Below are positions 1-6,754 of a stretch of 64,000 nucleotides of DNA, piece after piece (the stretch's first letter is position 1; each line of letters begins with the position of its first letter). Source of the stretch: Mycobacteriaceae bacterium. Its GTDB lineage: Bacteria; Actinomycetota; Actinomycetes; Mycobacteriales; Mycobacteriaceae. Location of the stretch: assembly GCA_019245755.1 (NCBI GenBank), contig JAFARC010000036.1:62001-126000 (forward strand), read 5' to 3'. A program made the translations under genes and the position numbers. The notes below the pieces were generated by a model. That model was given only the letters and a program-made list of their open reading frames with translations, had not been told where the DNA came from and did no database searches.

Positions 1-319
1 CAAACGCCGCGATCACCTCATCGAGCGTCTCCTTGAGCGCCGGATAGCTCTTGATCAAACCCTTCGCGTGCTGGCGATGGCCCATCGAATGCTGACCCTC
101 CTGGCGTACGAACGCCTGGGCTTCATCCGCCACTTCCGGATCGGTGATTAACGGCATGGCCTCGGGGATCATCTGACCGATCATCTTCTCGAACGCGATC
201 GCCAGAAACGACACCGCGTTGGCCATGCTGGAAAAGGCCGGGTTCTGCTCGTTCCACAGAAACGGAACGTCATGGTCGGCGAACGTGAACCGCATCTTCC
301 GCACGATCAGATCCGTCAT
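1..319 (-). CDS. metal-dependent hydrolase (PF10118-type), 3' end outside window
   Basis: The 106 visible residues begin MTDLIVRKMRFTFADHDVPF and contain an E-G-Q-H-S-M-G-H stretch (about residues 80-88). This fits the E-x-x-H-x-x-x-H pattern of the PF10118 'metal-dependent hydrolase' family, a ferritin-like helical family of unknown substrate. The frame runs off the left edge of the window, so the C-terminal part is missing. The ATG at 319 is chosen because homologous text starts there. The gene is divergent from the TetR regulator at 511, and a perfect inverted repeat lies between them, so control by that regulator is likely. Family membership is from recognition of the sequence; the substrate is unknown. 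Confidence 0.7.
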   Translation of the reverse strand, partial: MTDLIVRKMRFTFADHDVPFLWNEQNPAFSSMANAVSFLAIAFEKMIGQMIPEAMPLITDPEVADEAQAFVRQEGQHSMGHRQHAKGLIKSYPALKETLDEVIAAF

Positions 320-373
320 GGCAGCTCCTCAGTTCTCGCTGTGTCTTGCCCTGGAGGGCGCGACACCTGAGCC

Positions 374-403
374 ATCATACATCATAAACGTCAAATGTAT
401 GAT
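374..403. promoter_or_regulatory. inverted repeat, probable TetR operator (copy 1)
   Basis: Perfect 9-bp arms, ATCATACAT and ATGTATGAT, are separated by 12 bp. The repeat lies in the divergent spacer between the hydrolase gene (left) and the TetR gene (right). A second element with the same arm length and the same 12-bp spacer lies at 1796-1825. TetR proteins usually bind such palindromes beside their own gene. Binding is inferred. Confidence 0.6.
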
Positions 404-510
404 CATGGCGATTGTGGGCTTCCGTCAACGTCGCCACCGGCCCGCAGTTTCGCAAGCCGCTCGGCGGAGCCGATATCCTGCGGGAATGTTGTTACTTGGG
501 GTGGTCAATC

Positions 511-1146
511 GTGGCGCGTAGACGCGGCTGGGACGGGCATCCACCGGTCACCGACGAGGAAGCCTCCCGGCGCATCGTGGCCGCCGCGGTCACGCTGATC
601 GCCAAGAGCGGTTCTGATGTCAGCATCGCTGAGGTTGCCGAGTCCTTGGGGATCATCAGGCAGACGGTGTATCGGTATTTTCCGACCGCCGAAGCTCTGA
701 TGCACGCAGCGGCCGTCGCCTCCGTCGACGGCTTCCTCGATCGCCTCACCCAAGCCGTCCACGGCATCAGCGATCCTGCCGAAGCGATGACCGAAGGTGT
801 CTTGTACACGCTCGAAGAGGTAACGCGCACACCTCATTTGGGCATTCTGCTGTCCGAGCCATACCGCAACACCCACACACCAAGTCTCGCCTCCGACGAA
901 GCCCAGACGTTCGGGATGCGGATGATTACCCGCTTCGACGTCGACTGGACGCAATACGGCTACGATCAGGCGTCGCTTCGCGAACTCGTGGAGTTCACCC
1001 TCCGCACGATGCTCTCATTCTTTATCGCGCCCAATGATCCCAGTCGCAACCGAGAAGGCCTGCGGCGCTTCATCAGACGGTGGCTGGGCGGCGCCATCTT
1101 GGCCCAGCAACACACCGCCGCCGTCTCTTCGCCGGCGCACCAATAG
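511..1146 (+). CDS. TetR/AcrR family transcriptional regulator
   Basis: A 211-residue regulator with an N-terminal TetR helix-turn-helix: I-A-E-V-A-E-S-L-G-I then Q-T-V-Y-R-Y-F-P, about residues 40-62. It is followed by an all-helical ligand and dimer domain with no identifiable ligand motif. The frame is open further upstream to 412, but the GTG at 511 (MARRRGWDG...) gives a normal TetR length and keeps the upstream operator free. A perfect palindrome at 374-403 precedes the gene, so autoregulation and control of the divergent hydrolase are likely. The near-copy at 1796-1825 suggests it also controls the ERG2-like gene. The ligand is unknown, possibly a sterol or other hydrophobic compound given the neighbour. 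Confidence 0.8.
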   Translation: MARRRGWDGHPPVTDEEASRRIVAAAVTLIAKSGSDVSIAEVAESLGIIRQTVYRYFPTAEALMHAAAVASVDGFLDRLTQAVHGISDPAEAMTEGVLYTLEEVTRTPHLGILLSEPYRNTHTPSLASDEAQTFGMRMITRFDVDWTQYGYDQASLRELVEFTLRTMLSFFIAPNDPSRNREGLRRFIRRWLGGAILAQQHTAAVSSPAHQ

Positions 1147-1216
1147 CTGCTCGTATACCTGTCCCGACTTTGCGGCTCTGGTTGACCCAGATCGGTGCGC
1201 TAGGGGGTTTCACCCG

Positions 1217-1777
1217 TCAGATCTTGCCTTTGAGAAGCTCGCCGACGACAAGCTGCGTGTAGTACCAGGCGGTCTTGCCTATCGTCGGCGCGTCGATGGT
1301 GCTGAAGATGGCGTCGGCGATGCCGAAGGGCAACATGCTGGGAATCGGCCCGCGCGCGTACTCCAACATGAACGCCGCGTCGGGCACGGCGTAGCCTTTT
1401 GCCCGGCCTCCGGCCAGATAAGCCACGTCGCCGGGTTTGTACACGCTTCGCTCGAACTCGCCCTCCTCATAGCACCACACTTCGCCGTCGATGATGAAGT
1501 CCCACACCTCGCTGGCATAGCGGCCCGAGTGGCCTTCGGTGCCGATCGGGGTGCCGAAGAAGATCAGGTATTCCGACAGTGAAGCGTGCAAGAGCTTCAT
1601 CTGCCCCATCGCGCCGCCCGCGTTGTTGAATACCCAGGGGATGTCGTCGCGAATGTGACCCGGATACTCGCGTTTGAGCTCGCCGATAATCTGAGCAAAG
1701 GCCGCATCCTTGGTCTCCAGGCCTACCGTGTCCTTCGCGATCGTGTGCAGCTGCTCGGAATCAAATATCACACCCAT
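1217..1777 (-). CDS. ERG2 / sigma-1 receptor family protein (C-8 sterol isomerase-like)
   Basis: A 186-residue protein that reads across most of its length like fungal ERG2 (sterol C8-C7 isomerase) and the animal sigma-1 receptor. Landmarks are W-V-F-N-N-A-G-G-A-M-G (48-58), L-S-E-Y-L-I-F-F-G-T (67-76), E-G-H-S-G-R-Y (81-87), M-L-E-Y-A-R-G-P-I-P (137-146) and I-A-D-A-I-F-S-T (153-160). D93 and E139 align with the sigma-1 ligand-binding acids D126 and E172. The N-terminal membrane helix of the eukaryotic proteins is missing, so it is likely soluble or peripheral. The ATG at 1777 has no clear Shine-Dalgarno sequence; the frame stays open to 1804, but that start would lie inside the operator. 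A palindrome matching the TetR operator ends 19 bp upstream of this start. Family membership is strong; catalytic activity is inferred. Confidence 0.82.
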   Translation of the reverse strand: MGVIFDSEQLHTIAKDTVGLETKDAAFAQIIGELKREYPGHIRDDIPWVFNNAGGAMGQMKLLHASLSEYLIFFGTPIGTEGHSGRYASEVWDFIIDGEVWCYEEGEFERSVYKPGDVAYLAGGRAKGYAVPDAAFMLEYARGPIPSMLPFGIADAIFSTIDAPTIGKTAWYYTQLVVGELLKGKI

Positions 1778-1795
1778 AACAAACAACGGTACGCT

Positions 1796-1825
1796 ATCAT
1801 ACACCTACTGTCCAATGTGTATGGT
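1796..1825. promoter_or_regulatory. inverted repeat, probable TetR operator (copy 2)
   Basis: Arms ATCATACAC and GTGTATGGT match in 8 of 9 positions and are separated by 12 bp. This is the same architecture as the element at 374-403. It lies directly upstream of the ERG2-like gene, which runs leftward from 1777. It probably places that gene under the TetR regulator encoded at 511. The assignment is an inference from the shared pattern. Confidence 0.55.
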
Positions 1826-2053
1826 GGTGACCTGGCCGCGTAGAGATTGGCGCCCCTGCGGATGGCAAGACCTCGTGCACACATCGCCGGTGACGTCGTG
1901 TCGCCTGCGCCGGGCCTAACCGCACCGTCGTTCCTGGTTGGTCGGCCGGTGCGGGACGCGCTCACCCGCTGCCGATAGGCTCGGTCGCCGTTGCGCACAC
2001 CGCTGCCGCGTAACGTTGTCGACGCCGATCCGTTAGCGAGAAATGAGAATGCC

Positions 2054-2266
2054 ATGCGCTTGTCGATCCGCAATCAACTCGCCGGCACGATCGTCGAGGT
2101 GAGCTTGGGAACGGTGATGGCGACGGTCAAAGTCCGTCTCGACGGCGGCGAGCAGGTGGTGACCGCCTCGATCACCAAAGATGCGGCCGTCGACCTGCAA
2201 CTCGCCGAGGGGCAACCGGCGACGGTTTTCATCAAGTCGACCGAGGTGGCCATCGGCGTGCAATGA
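2054..2266 (+). CDS. Mop-type TOBE domain molybdate-binding protein
   Basis: A 70-residue single TOBE (molbindin) domain, MRLSIRNQLAGTIVEV..., with the family pattern of an N-R-L/Q-x-G-T-I start, a central strand and a closing V-x-I-K-S-T-E-V segment. Proteins of this size, such as Clostridium Mop, assemble into rings that store molybdate or tungstate. The ATG at 2054 is preceded by a purine-rich gagaaatgagaat segment. The frame is open upstream to 1991, but those residues do not look like a TOBE domain. It lies upstream of an HTH-TOBE regulator and modA on the same strand, which supports a molybdate role. Confidence 0.82.
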   Translation: MRLSIRNQLAGTIVEVSLGTVMATVKVRLDGGEQVVTASITKDAAVDLQLAEGQPATVFIKSTEVAIGVQ

Positions 2267-2302
2267 CCGTCGCCGACGCGTCCCCCGATACCTCCACACA
2301 GG

Positions 2303-2323
2303 CGCATTCACAGACGCATTCAC
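2303..2323. repeat. 9-bp direct repeat upstream of HTH-TOBE gene
   Basis: CGCATTCAC occurs twice with a 12-bp period (2303-2311 and 2315-2323), just upstream of the proposed promoter of the HTH-TOBE regulator. It could be a binding site for that regulator or another factor. Two copies are weak evidence. Confidence 0.3.
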
Positions 2324-2357
2324 GGTCGATCCGGCGGTTTCGCGCCGTGTATGCGGA

Positions 2358-2369
2358 TAAAATGCGGTC
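2358..2369 (+). promoter_or_regulatory. -10 element, probable leaderless start of the HTH-TOBE gene
   Basis: TAAAAT at 2358-2363 is followed by six bases and then the GTG start at 2370. A transcript starting at the usual distance from this -10 element would begin at or next to the start codon, a leaderless arrangement that is common in mycobacteria. No ribosome-binding site is needed. The promoter is inferred from sequence only. Confidence 0.4.
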
Positions 2370-2777
2370 GTGTCCATGATCCGGGTCCGCGACGCCGCCG
2401 ACCTGTTCGGAGTCAGCGACGACACGGTGCGGCGTTGGATCGATGACGGCGCGCTGCCGGCCCGCCGCGATCAGTCGGGCCGCAAGGTCATCCCCGGCGA
2501 AGCGTTGGCTGCATTTGCTGTCGCGCATTCGGGTGCCGCACCCAAGGACCCGCTGAGCGTCGGCAGCTCAGCCCGCAACCGTTTCACCGGCTTGGTGACC
2601 AAAGTCGTTGCCGACACCGTGATGGCGCAGGTGGAGATGCGGTGCGGACCGTTCACCGTTGTGTCGCTGATGAGCGCTGAAGCGGCACGCGAATTGCAGT
2701 TGGCGCCTGGCAGTGTGGCCGTGGCGGTCGTCAAAGCCACCACCGTGATCGTCGAAATCCCTGGAGGACAGTCGTGA
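2370..2777 (+). CDS. helix-turn-helix (MerR/excisionase-like) - TOBE molybdate-responsive regulator
   Basis: A 135-residue protein with two domains. Residues 1-50 form an excisionase/MerR-type winged helix (V-R-D-A-A-D-L-F-G-V-S-D-D-T-V-R-R-W-I-D-D-G-A-L-P-A). Residues 65-132 form a TOBE domain (A-R-N-R-F-T-G-L-V-T-K-V-V) like that of the neighbouring Mop protein. This is a ModE-like logic in which a DNA-binding domain is coupled to a molybdate-binding domain. The GTG at 2370 is preferred because of the adjacent -10 element; an ATG two codons later is possible. Its stop overlaps the modA start by four bases (GTGA), so the two are translationally coupled. It probably controls modA in response to molybdate. 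Confidence 0.8.
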   Translation: MSMIRVRDAADLFGVSDDTVRRWIDDGALPARRDQSGRKVIPGEALAAFAVAHSGAAPKDPLSVGSSARNRFTGLVTKVVADTVMAQVEMRCGPFTVVSLMSAEAARELQLAPGSVAVAVVKATTVIVEIPGGQS

Positions 2778-3556
2778 AGCCAATTCGACTCGCGGCGGCG
2801 GTCGCCCTGTTGATGTGCGTGGCCATCGGCTGCGGCTCGTCGAAGCAAGCGTCTTCACCGCCCTCGCCGAGCACGGCCGGCGGCGGGAAGGTCGTCGTCT
2901 TCGCCGCGGCGTCGTTGAAGAAGTCGTTCACCGAGATCGGTGAACAGTTCAAGACCGACAACCCCGGCACCGACGTCGAGTTCTCGTTCGGCGGCTCCTC
3001 CGATCTGGTGACCCAGTTGACTCAAGGCGCACCGGCTGACGTGTTCGCCTCGGCCGACACCAAAAACATGGACAAGGCTGCCCAGGCCGGCCTGCTGGCC
3101 GGTGATCCGGTCAACTTTGCCTCAAATACGCTGACTATCGTTGTCGCGCCCGGCAATCCGAAGAAGGTCGCTTCATTCAAGGACTTGACTCAGCCAGGCT
3201 TGTCGGTTGTGGTGTGTGCGCCGCAGGTGCCGTGCGGGTCGGCCACCCAGAAGGTGGAGCAGGCCACCGGTACGCACCTGAGTCCGGTCAGTGAAGAGTC
3301 ACAAGTGACCGATGTGCTCAACAAGGTGGTCACCGGGCAGGCCGACGCCGGACTGGTCTACGTCACCGACGCACAGGGCGCGGGGAACAAGGTCACCGCG
3401 GTCGGCTTCCCCGAATCCGCCGGCGCGGTCAACACCTACCCGATCGCCGTGCTCAAGCAGTCGAAGAACCTCGAATTGGCGCGCAAATTCGTCGGTGTCG
3501 TCGACGGGCCGGTTGGCCAGAAAGTGTTGAGCGCAGCAGGTTTCGCGAAACCCTGA
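2774..3556 (+). CDS. modA: molybdate ABC transporter substrate-binding lipoprotein ModA
   Basis: A 260-residue lipoprotein. A hydrophobic signal (residues 5-19) ends in the lipobox A-I-G-C with the lipidated cysteine at 20. A ModA fold follows: V-V-V-F-A-A-A-S-L-K-K-S-F at the start of lobe 1, F-S-F-G-G-S-S-D-L-V-T-Q-L, G-A-P-A-D-V-F-A-S-A-D, and the late segment A-D-A-G-L-V-Y-V-T-D-A. These are the oxyanion-binding loops of the family. The start overlaps the HTH-TOBE gene. The usual downstream modB (permease) and modC (ATPase) are absent: the next gene, at 3663, is an oppositely oriented PucR regulator. It must therefore work with a permease encoded elsewhere, or be a relic. Confidence 0.9.
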   Translation: MKPIRLAAAVALLMCVAIGCGSSKQASSPPSPSTAGGGKVVVFAAASLKKSFTEIGEQFKTDNPGTDVEFSFGGSSDLVTQLTQGAPADVFASADTKNMDKAAQAGLLAGDPVNFASNTLTIVVAPGNPKKVASFKDLTQPGLSVVVCAPQVPCGSATQKVEQATGTHLSPVSEESQVTDVLNKVVTGQADAGLVYVTDAQGAGNKVTAVGFPESAGAVNTYPIAVLKQSKNLELARKFVGVVDGPVGQKVLSAAGFAKP

Positions 3557-3662
3557 GTCCACCATGAGTCACGCCACCGATGTAGTGTTGGCTGGGGGCG
3601 GGTTCGGCCGGGCGTAGCAGCGACACGTTTCTCAACTTCGCCGCCCAGCGCCGCGACTACGC

Positions 3663-4934
3663 TCAATTACCGCGATGCGGTATGGCGGCGGCGCGCAACA
3701 CGGCCGGTGCCAGCCAATGGCATGCGTAGAGCGCAATCTGTACCTTCAGCACGGCATCGGGATCGTCGAATCGGCCGCCGCAGCGCTCCATGGCTTGGGC
3801 GACGCGGTACTGAATAGTGTTGCGGTGCAGAAACATCGCCTCAGCCGTCGCCGCGTAGCTGCGGTTTCTGCACAGGAACTCTCGCAAGGTCTCGCGAAGC
3901 CATTGGCTGCGCTCGTCATCAATGGCCAGGTCACCGAGCACCTGAGTAACGAATCGGCGAAGACCGTCGAGGTCCGTCGCCATCAGCGCGACCGGCGCCA
4001 CCTCGTCATAGAACACCACCCGAGATGAACGCGCTGCACCCCCCAACAGCACCGCCTTGACTCGTTCAGCTTGAACCAGGGACTGCCGGAAGCCGCCGAT
4101 CCCGTGATCGGTACTGCCAACGGCGACCCGCAGATCCAAACCCGAGGCCTCAACCCCGCGCCGTACCCGCGCGCAATCGATCGCGTCAGCCGAGCGGCGG
4201 GCGAACCACAGCCGCACCTCGCGCTCATCGGTCGGAACCATCAAGGGTCGCCCGACAGCGTCGAACTCGGCTGCCAGCAATGCCCTGGCCCGATCGAAGC
4301 GGTTGACCACATCGCCTGCACCGACGGCTGCCTGCGCCCACATCACCGCCGCAACGTGCACACCGTTCAAGCGATACTGCAGCGCGCGTTCAGCGTGCGG
4401 AATATCAATGGGCCCACCGGCCAGCACTTGGTTGACCCATTGCTGGCGCAGGCCGCTGCGGCTGCTGACCCACCGGTCGCGTTCTTGTTCGTAGGCGACG
4501 CCTACCTGATCGGTGACGCGGTCGATCCACGTGGCGGCGCGGTTGACGAGCTCGATCATCGCCGGCATGCTCCCATTGGAGGGCTGGGTGGCCAGAAAGT
4601 GCATCGCGGCGTCGACGAACCGACCGTGGCCGATCCGATATGCCCGAATCAACGCCGACAACGGGACATCGCGCTGGGCCAGCGCCCGCGCGTACATCAC
4701 CGCCGCCGTGGGCGCTTCCACCTGCTCTGCCGGGGCCTCCATCTCCAGGAAGTGGATTCCGGCAATGACATTCTCGGTGATCGACGCCTCCAGCAGCTCC
4801 ACCATCCGCCGGTCATTCTCCAGCGGCCGGATCTGCGACAGGGTCAGTTCGACCAGCTCGGCGATGAACTCATCACGATGATCCCCCAGCTGTTGGGCAG
4901 CCAACGACACCAGTTCGCGGTGATCCTCAGCCAT
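3663..4934 (-). CDS. PucR/CdaR family transcriptional regulator with RsbRD-like N-terminus
   Basis: A 423-residue regulator. Residues 10-150 resemble the RsbRD N-terminal domain (L-V-S-L-A-A-Q-Q-L-G-D-H and the later A-L-I-R-A-Y-R-I-G-H). The middle is the poorly conserved GGDEF-like region of CdaR proteins. The C-terminus (about 345-410) carries the PucR-type helix-turn-helix with the signature F-L-H-R-N-T-I-Q-Y-R-V. Such regulators often control catabolic or membrane genes, and the ligand is unknown. The small membrane gene at 5034-5150 lies 99 bp upstream on the same strand and may share its transcript. The flavoprotein/DUF3556 cluster ends not far upstream. Confidence 0.85.
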   Translation of the reverse strand: MAEDHRELVSLAAQQLGDHRDEFIAELVELTLSQIRPLENDRRMVELLEASITENVIAGIHFLEMEAPAEQVEAPTAAVMYARALAQRDVPLSALIRAYRIGHGRFVDAAMHFLATQPSNGSMPAMIELVNRAATWIDRVTDQVGVAYEQERDRWVSSRSGLRQQWVNQVLAGGPIDIPHAERALQYRLNGVHVAAVMWAQAAVGAGDVVNRFDRARALLAAEFDAVGRPLMVPTDEREVRLWFARRSADAIDCARVRRGVEASGLDLRVAVGSTDHGIGGFRQSLVQAERVKAVLLGGAARSSRVVFYDEVAPVALMATDLDGLRRFVTQVLGDLAIDDERSQWLRETLREFLCRNRSYAATAEAMFLHRNTIQYRVAQAMERCGGRFDDPDAVLKVQIALYACHWLAPAVLRAAAIPHRGN

Positions 4935-5033
4935 GCGGGACCTCCTTGTATCCGTGTGTTTCAGAGCGTCTCACACAACGGCACAGGCGTCGTAGCGTTA
5001 CGCAGCACCGGACCTCGAACCGTTCGGTTGGCG

Positions 5034-5150
5034 TTACGCGGGAACGCGACGCATGCGGCGCACCGCGTGGACAATGCTGACCGCCGTCGGGATCGACAGC
5101 GGCGACAACAGCATTAGGAAAATGGCGATGCCCGTAATGTACTGACCCAT
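5034..5150 (-). CDS. small single-pass membrane protein (38 aa)
   Basis: The frame begins MGQYITGIAIFLMLLSPLSI and continues into a basic end, R-R-M-R-R-V-P-A. It has one hydrophobic helix (residues 5-29) and a positively charged C-terminus, the pattern expected of a small inner-membrane protein with a cytoplasmic tail. An AGGG-AG purine run and a GAAGG lie just upstream of the ATG at 5150. It sits upstream of the PucR gene on the same strand. I recognise no function. Confidence is moderate because the frame is short. Confidence 0.5.
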   Translation of the reverse strand: MGQYITGIAIFLMLLSPLSIPTAVSIVHAVRRMRRVPA

Positions 5151-5332
5151 GACCTTCACACTCCCTCGATGAACAGCACGAATATCGTTGTGACACTGCT
5201 CTTTCGAAGCAGCAACATCACACTATGGGTGCAGGCGGCCGGGGGGCCATATGCGCAAGACATGAACCTCGATGCGGCGTTCGTGCGCTGCGCACGTATC
5301 CGGGTTACGCATTGTGGCGGTCCCGGGCGCCG

Positions 5333-6754
5333 TCATCGCCGGTGGAGGTAGCGCAGGGCCGAAAGTGCGGCGTTGTGTCCACACATCCCGTGCACGCCCG
5401 TGCCCGGCGGTGTGGCCGCTGAGCAGATGAACATTCCCGGTATACCGGTGCGGTACGGGTCGACGGCAAGGCGGGGGCGGGTAAGGACTTGTAGCGGGTC
5501 GTTTCTTCCGGTGAGGATGTCGCCGCCGATGTAGTTGGCGTTGTGGCGCTGCAAATCCGATGGCCTCCGCACGTGTACCGCAAGCACCCGCTCTCTGAAT
5601 CCGGGAGCGAATCGTTCGATCTGGTCGAGGATGTCGTTGGTGGAATCGCCGGTGTAACCGTGCGGCACATGTGCATAGGCCCACACCGGGTTGCGTCTAC
5701 CGCAGCTGCGGATGGGATCGGCGAGGTACTGCTGTCCGACTAGCACGAACGGTCGCCACGGCATGATCCCTCGGGCGATATCTCGTTCGGCGGCCACTAT
5801 TTCCGCCAGTGCGCCGCCGAGGTGGACGGTGCCGGCTTGGCGACATGCCGGATTGGTCCATGGGATGTCGCCGTCGACGGCGATGTCGAGCTTGTACGCC
5901 GCCGGCCCGTGCCGGTATCGCCGATAGGCGCGGCGCACTCGCAGCGGGAGCCGGTCCCCGGCGATGGTGGCCAGCGCCTTCGGCGTCAGGTCGAACATCA
6001 CCACGTCAGCGGTCGGCAGATCGCGTAGCGAGGTGACGGCGACGGCGGTTTCGATCTTGGTGCCCAGTTCTCTCAATCGGGTGGCCATGGCTTGTGTGAT
6101 TGCGCCCGAACCGCCTTCGGCGACGGGCCAGCCGTAGCGGTGACCTGCCGCGGTGATCATCAGCCCGACCGCCGAGGTGGCCGGCCGGGTGAGCGGATAG
6201 TAGATGTGCGCCGCAATGCCGCCGAACAATGCTCGCGCCTCTTCGCCGCTCCACCGTCGCGCCAGCGCCGTGGCTGGCAGCATCGCCTGGATACCGAAGC
6301 TGGCTAACCGGGTTGGATGCTTCGGCACATGCAGGATGGGCCGGAACAGCTCGTCGAGCAGTTCGTCTAAATGCATTGTCAGGGAGCGGAACTGGCGCTG
6401 CCAGGCAACCCCGTCATGGTGGTCGAATTGAGCGGCCGTGACGTCGATGGAGGAATACAGGCATGCCGCCCGACCGCCGTCGAGGGGATGGGCGAGGGCA
6501 ATCTGCGGGTATCGCCAGCGCAGCCCGCGGCTCGCTAGGTTTTGCGCCCGGAAGAACGGCGATGCCACGGCCATGGGATGCACCGCCGAGCAATCGTCGT
6601 GGAGTAGCCCCGGCAGGGTTAACTCGCTGGTGCGCGCACCACCCCCGACGACATCAGCGGCTTCCAGGATGGTGACGTCGACCCCGTTCTCAGCCATCGT
6701 GAGGGCCGCGGCGAGGCCGTTGGGCCCCGCCCCCACCACCAGCGCTGTGCTCAT
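5333..6754 (-). CDS. phytoene desaturase-like FAD-dependent oxidoreductase
   Basis: A 473-residue flavoprotein. The N-terminal Rossmann dinucleotide-binding motif is V-V-G-A-G-P-N-G-L-A-A-A (residues 6-17), followed by the acidic ribose-binding residue in I-L-E-A-A-D and the G-G-G-A-R-T loop. The C-terminal family signature G-M-F-I-C-S-A-A-T-P-P-G-T-G-V-H-G-M-C-G closes the FAD site. This is the CrtI/phytoene dehydrogenase-related group found in actinobacteria. The ATG at 6754 overlaps the stop of the DUF3556 gene by four bases, so the two are co-translated. Substrate unknown: a polyisoprenoid, carotenoid-like or lipid substrate is plausible. No other carotenoid genes are present here. Confidence 0.8.
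   Translation of the reverse strand: MSTALVVGAGPNGLAAALTMAENGVDVTILEAADVVGGGARTSELTLPGLLHDDCSAVHPMAVASPFFRAQNLASRGLRWRYPQIALAHPLDGGRAACLYSSIDVTAAQFDHHDGVAWQRQFRSLTMHLDELLDELFRPILHVPKHPTRLASFGIQAMLPATALARRWSGEEARALFGGIAAHIYYPLTRPATSAVGLMITAAGHRYGWPVAEGGSGAITQAMATRLRELGTKIETAVAVTSLRDLPTADVVMFDLTPKALATIAGDRLPLRVRRAYRRYRHGPAAYKLDIAVDGDIPWTNPACRQAGTVHLGGALAEIVAAERDIARGIMPWRPFVLVGQQYLADPIRSCGRRNPVWAYAHVPHGYTGDSTNDILDQIERFAPGFRERVLAVHVRRPSDLQRHNANYIGGDILTGRNDPLQVLTRPRLAVDPYRTGIPGMFICSAATPPGTGVHGMCGHNAALSALRYLHRR

Noticed and set aside
3564..3617. 17-codon frame right after modA
   Set aside because: It is too short to call a gene; it is only mentioned as a possible modB remnant.
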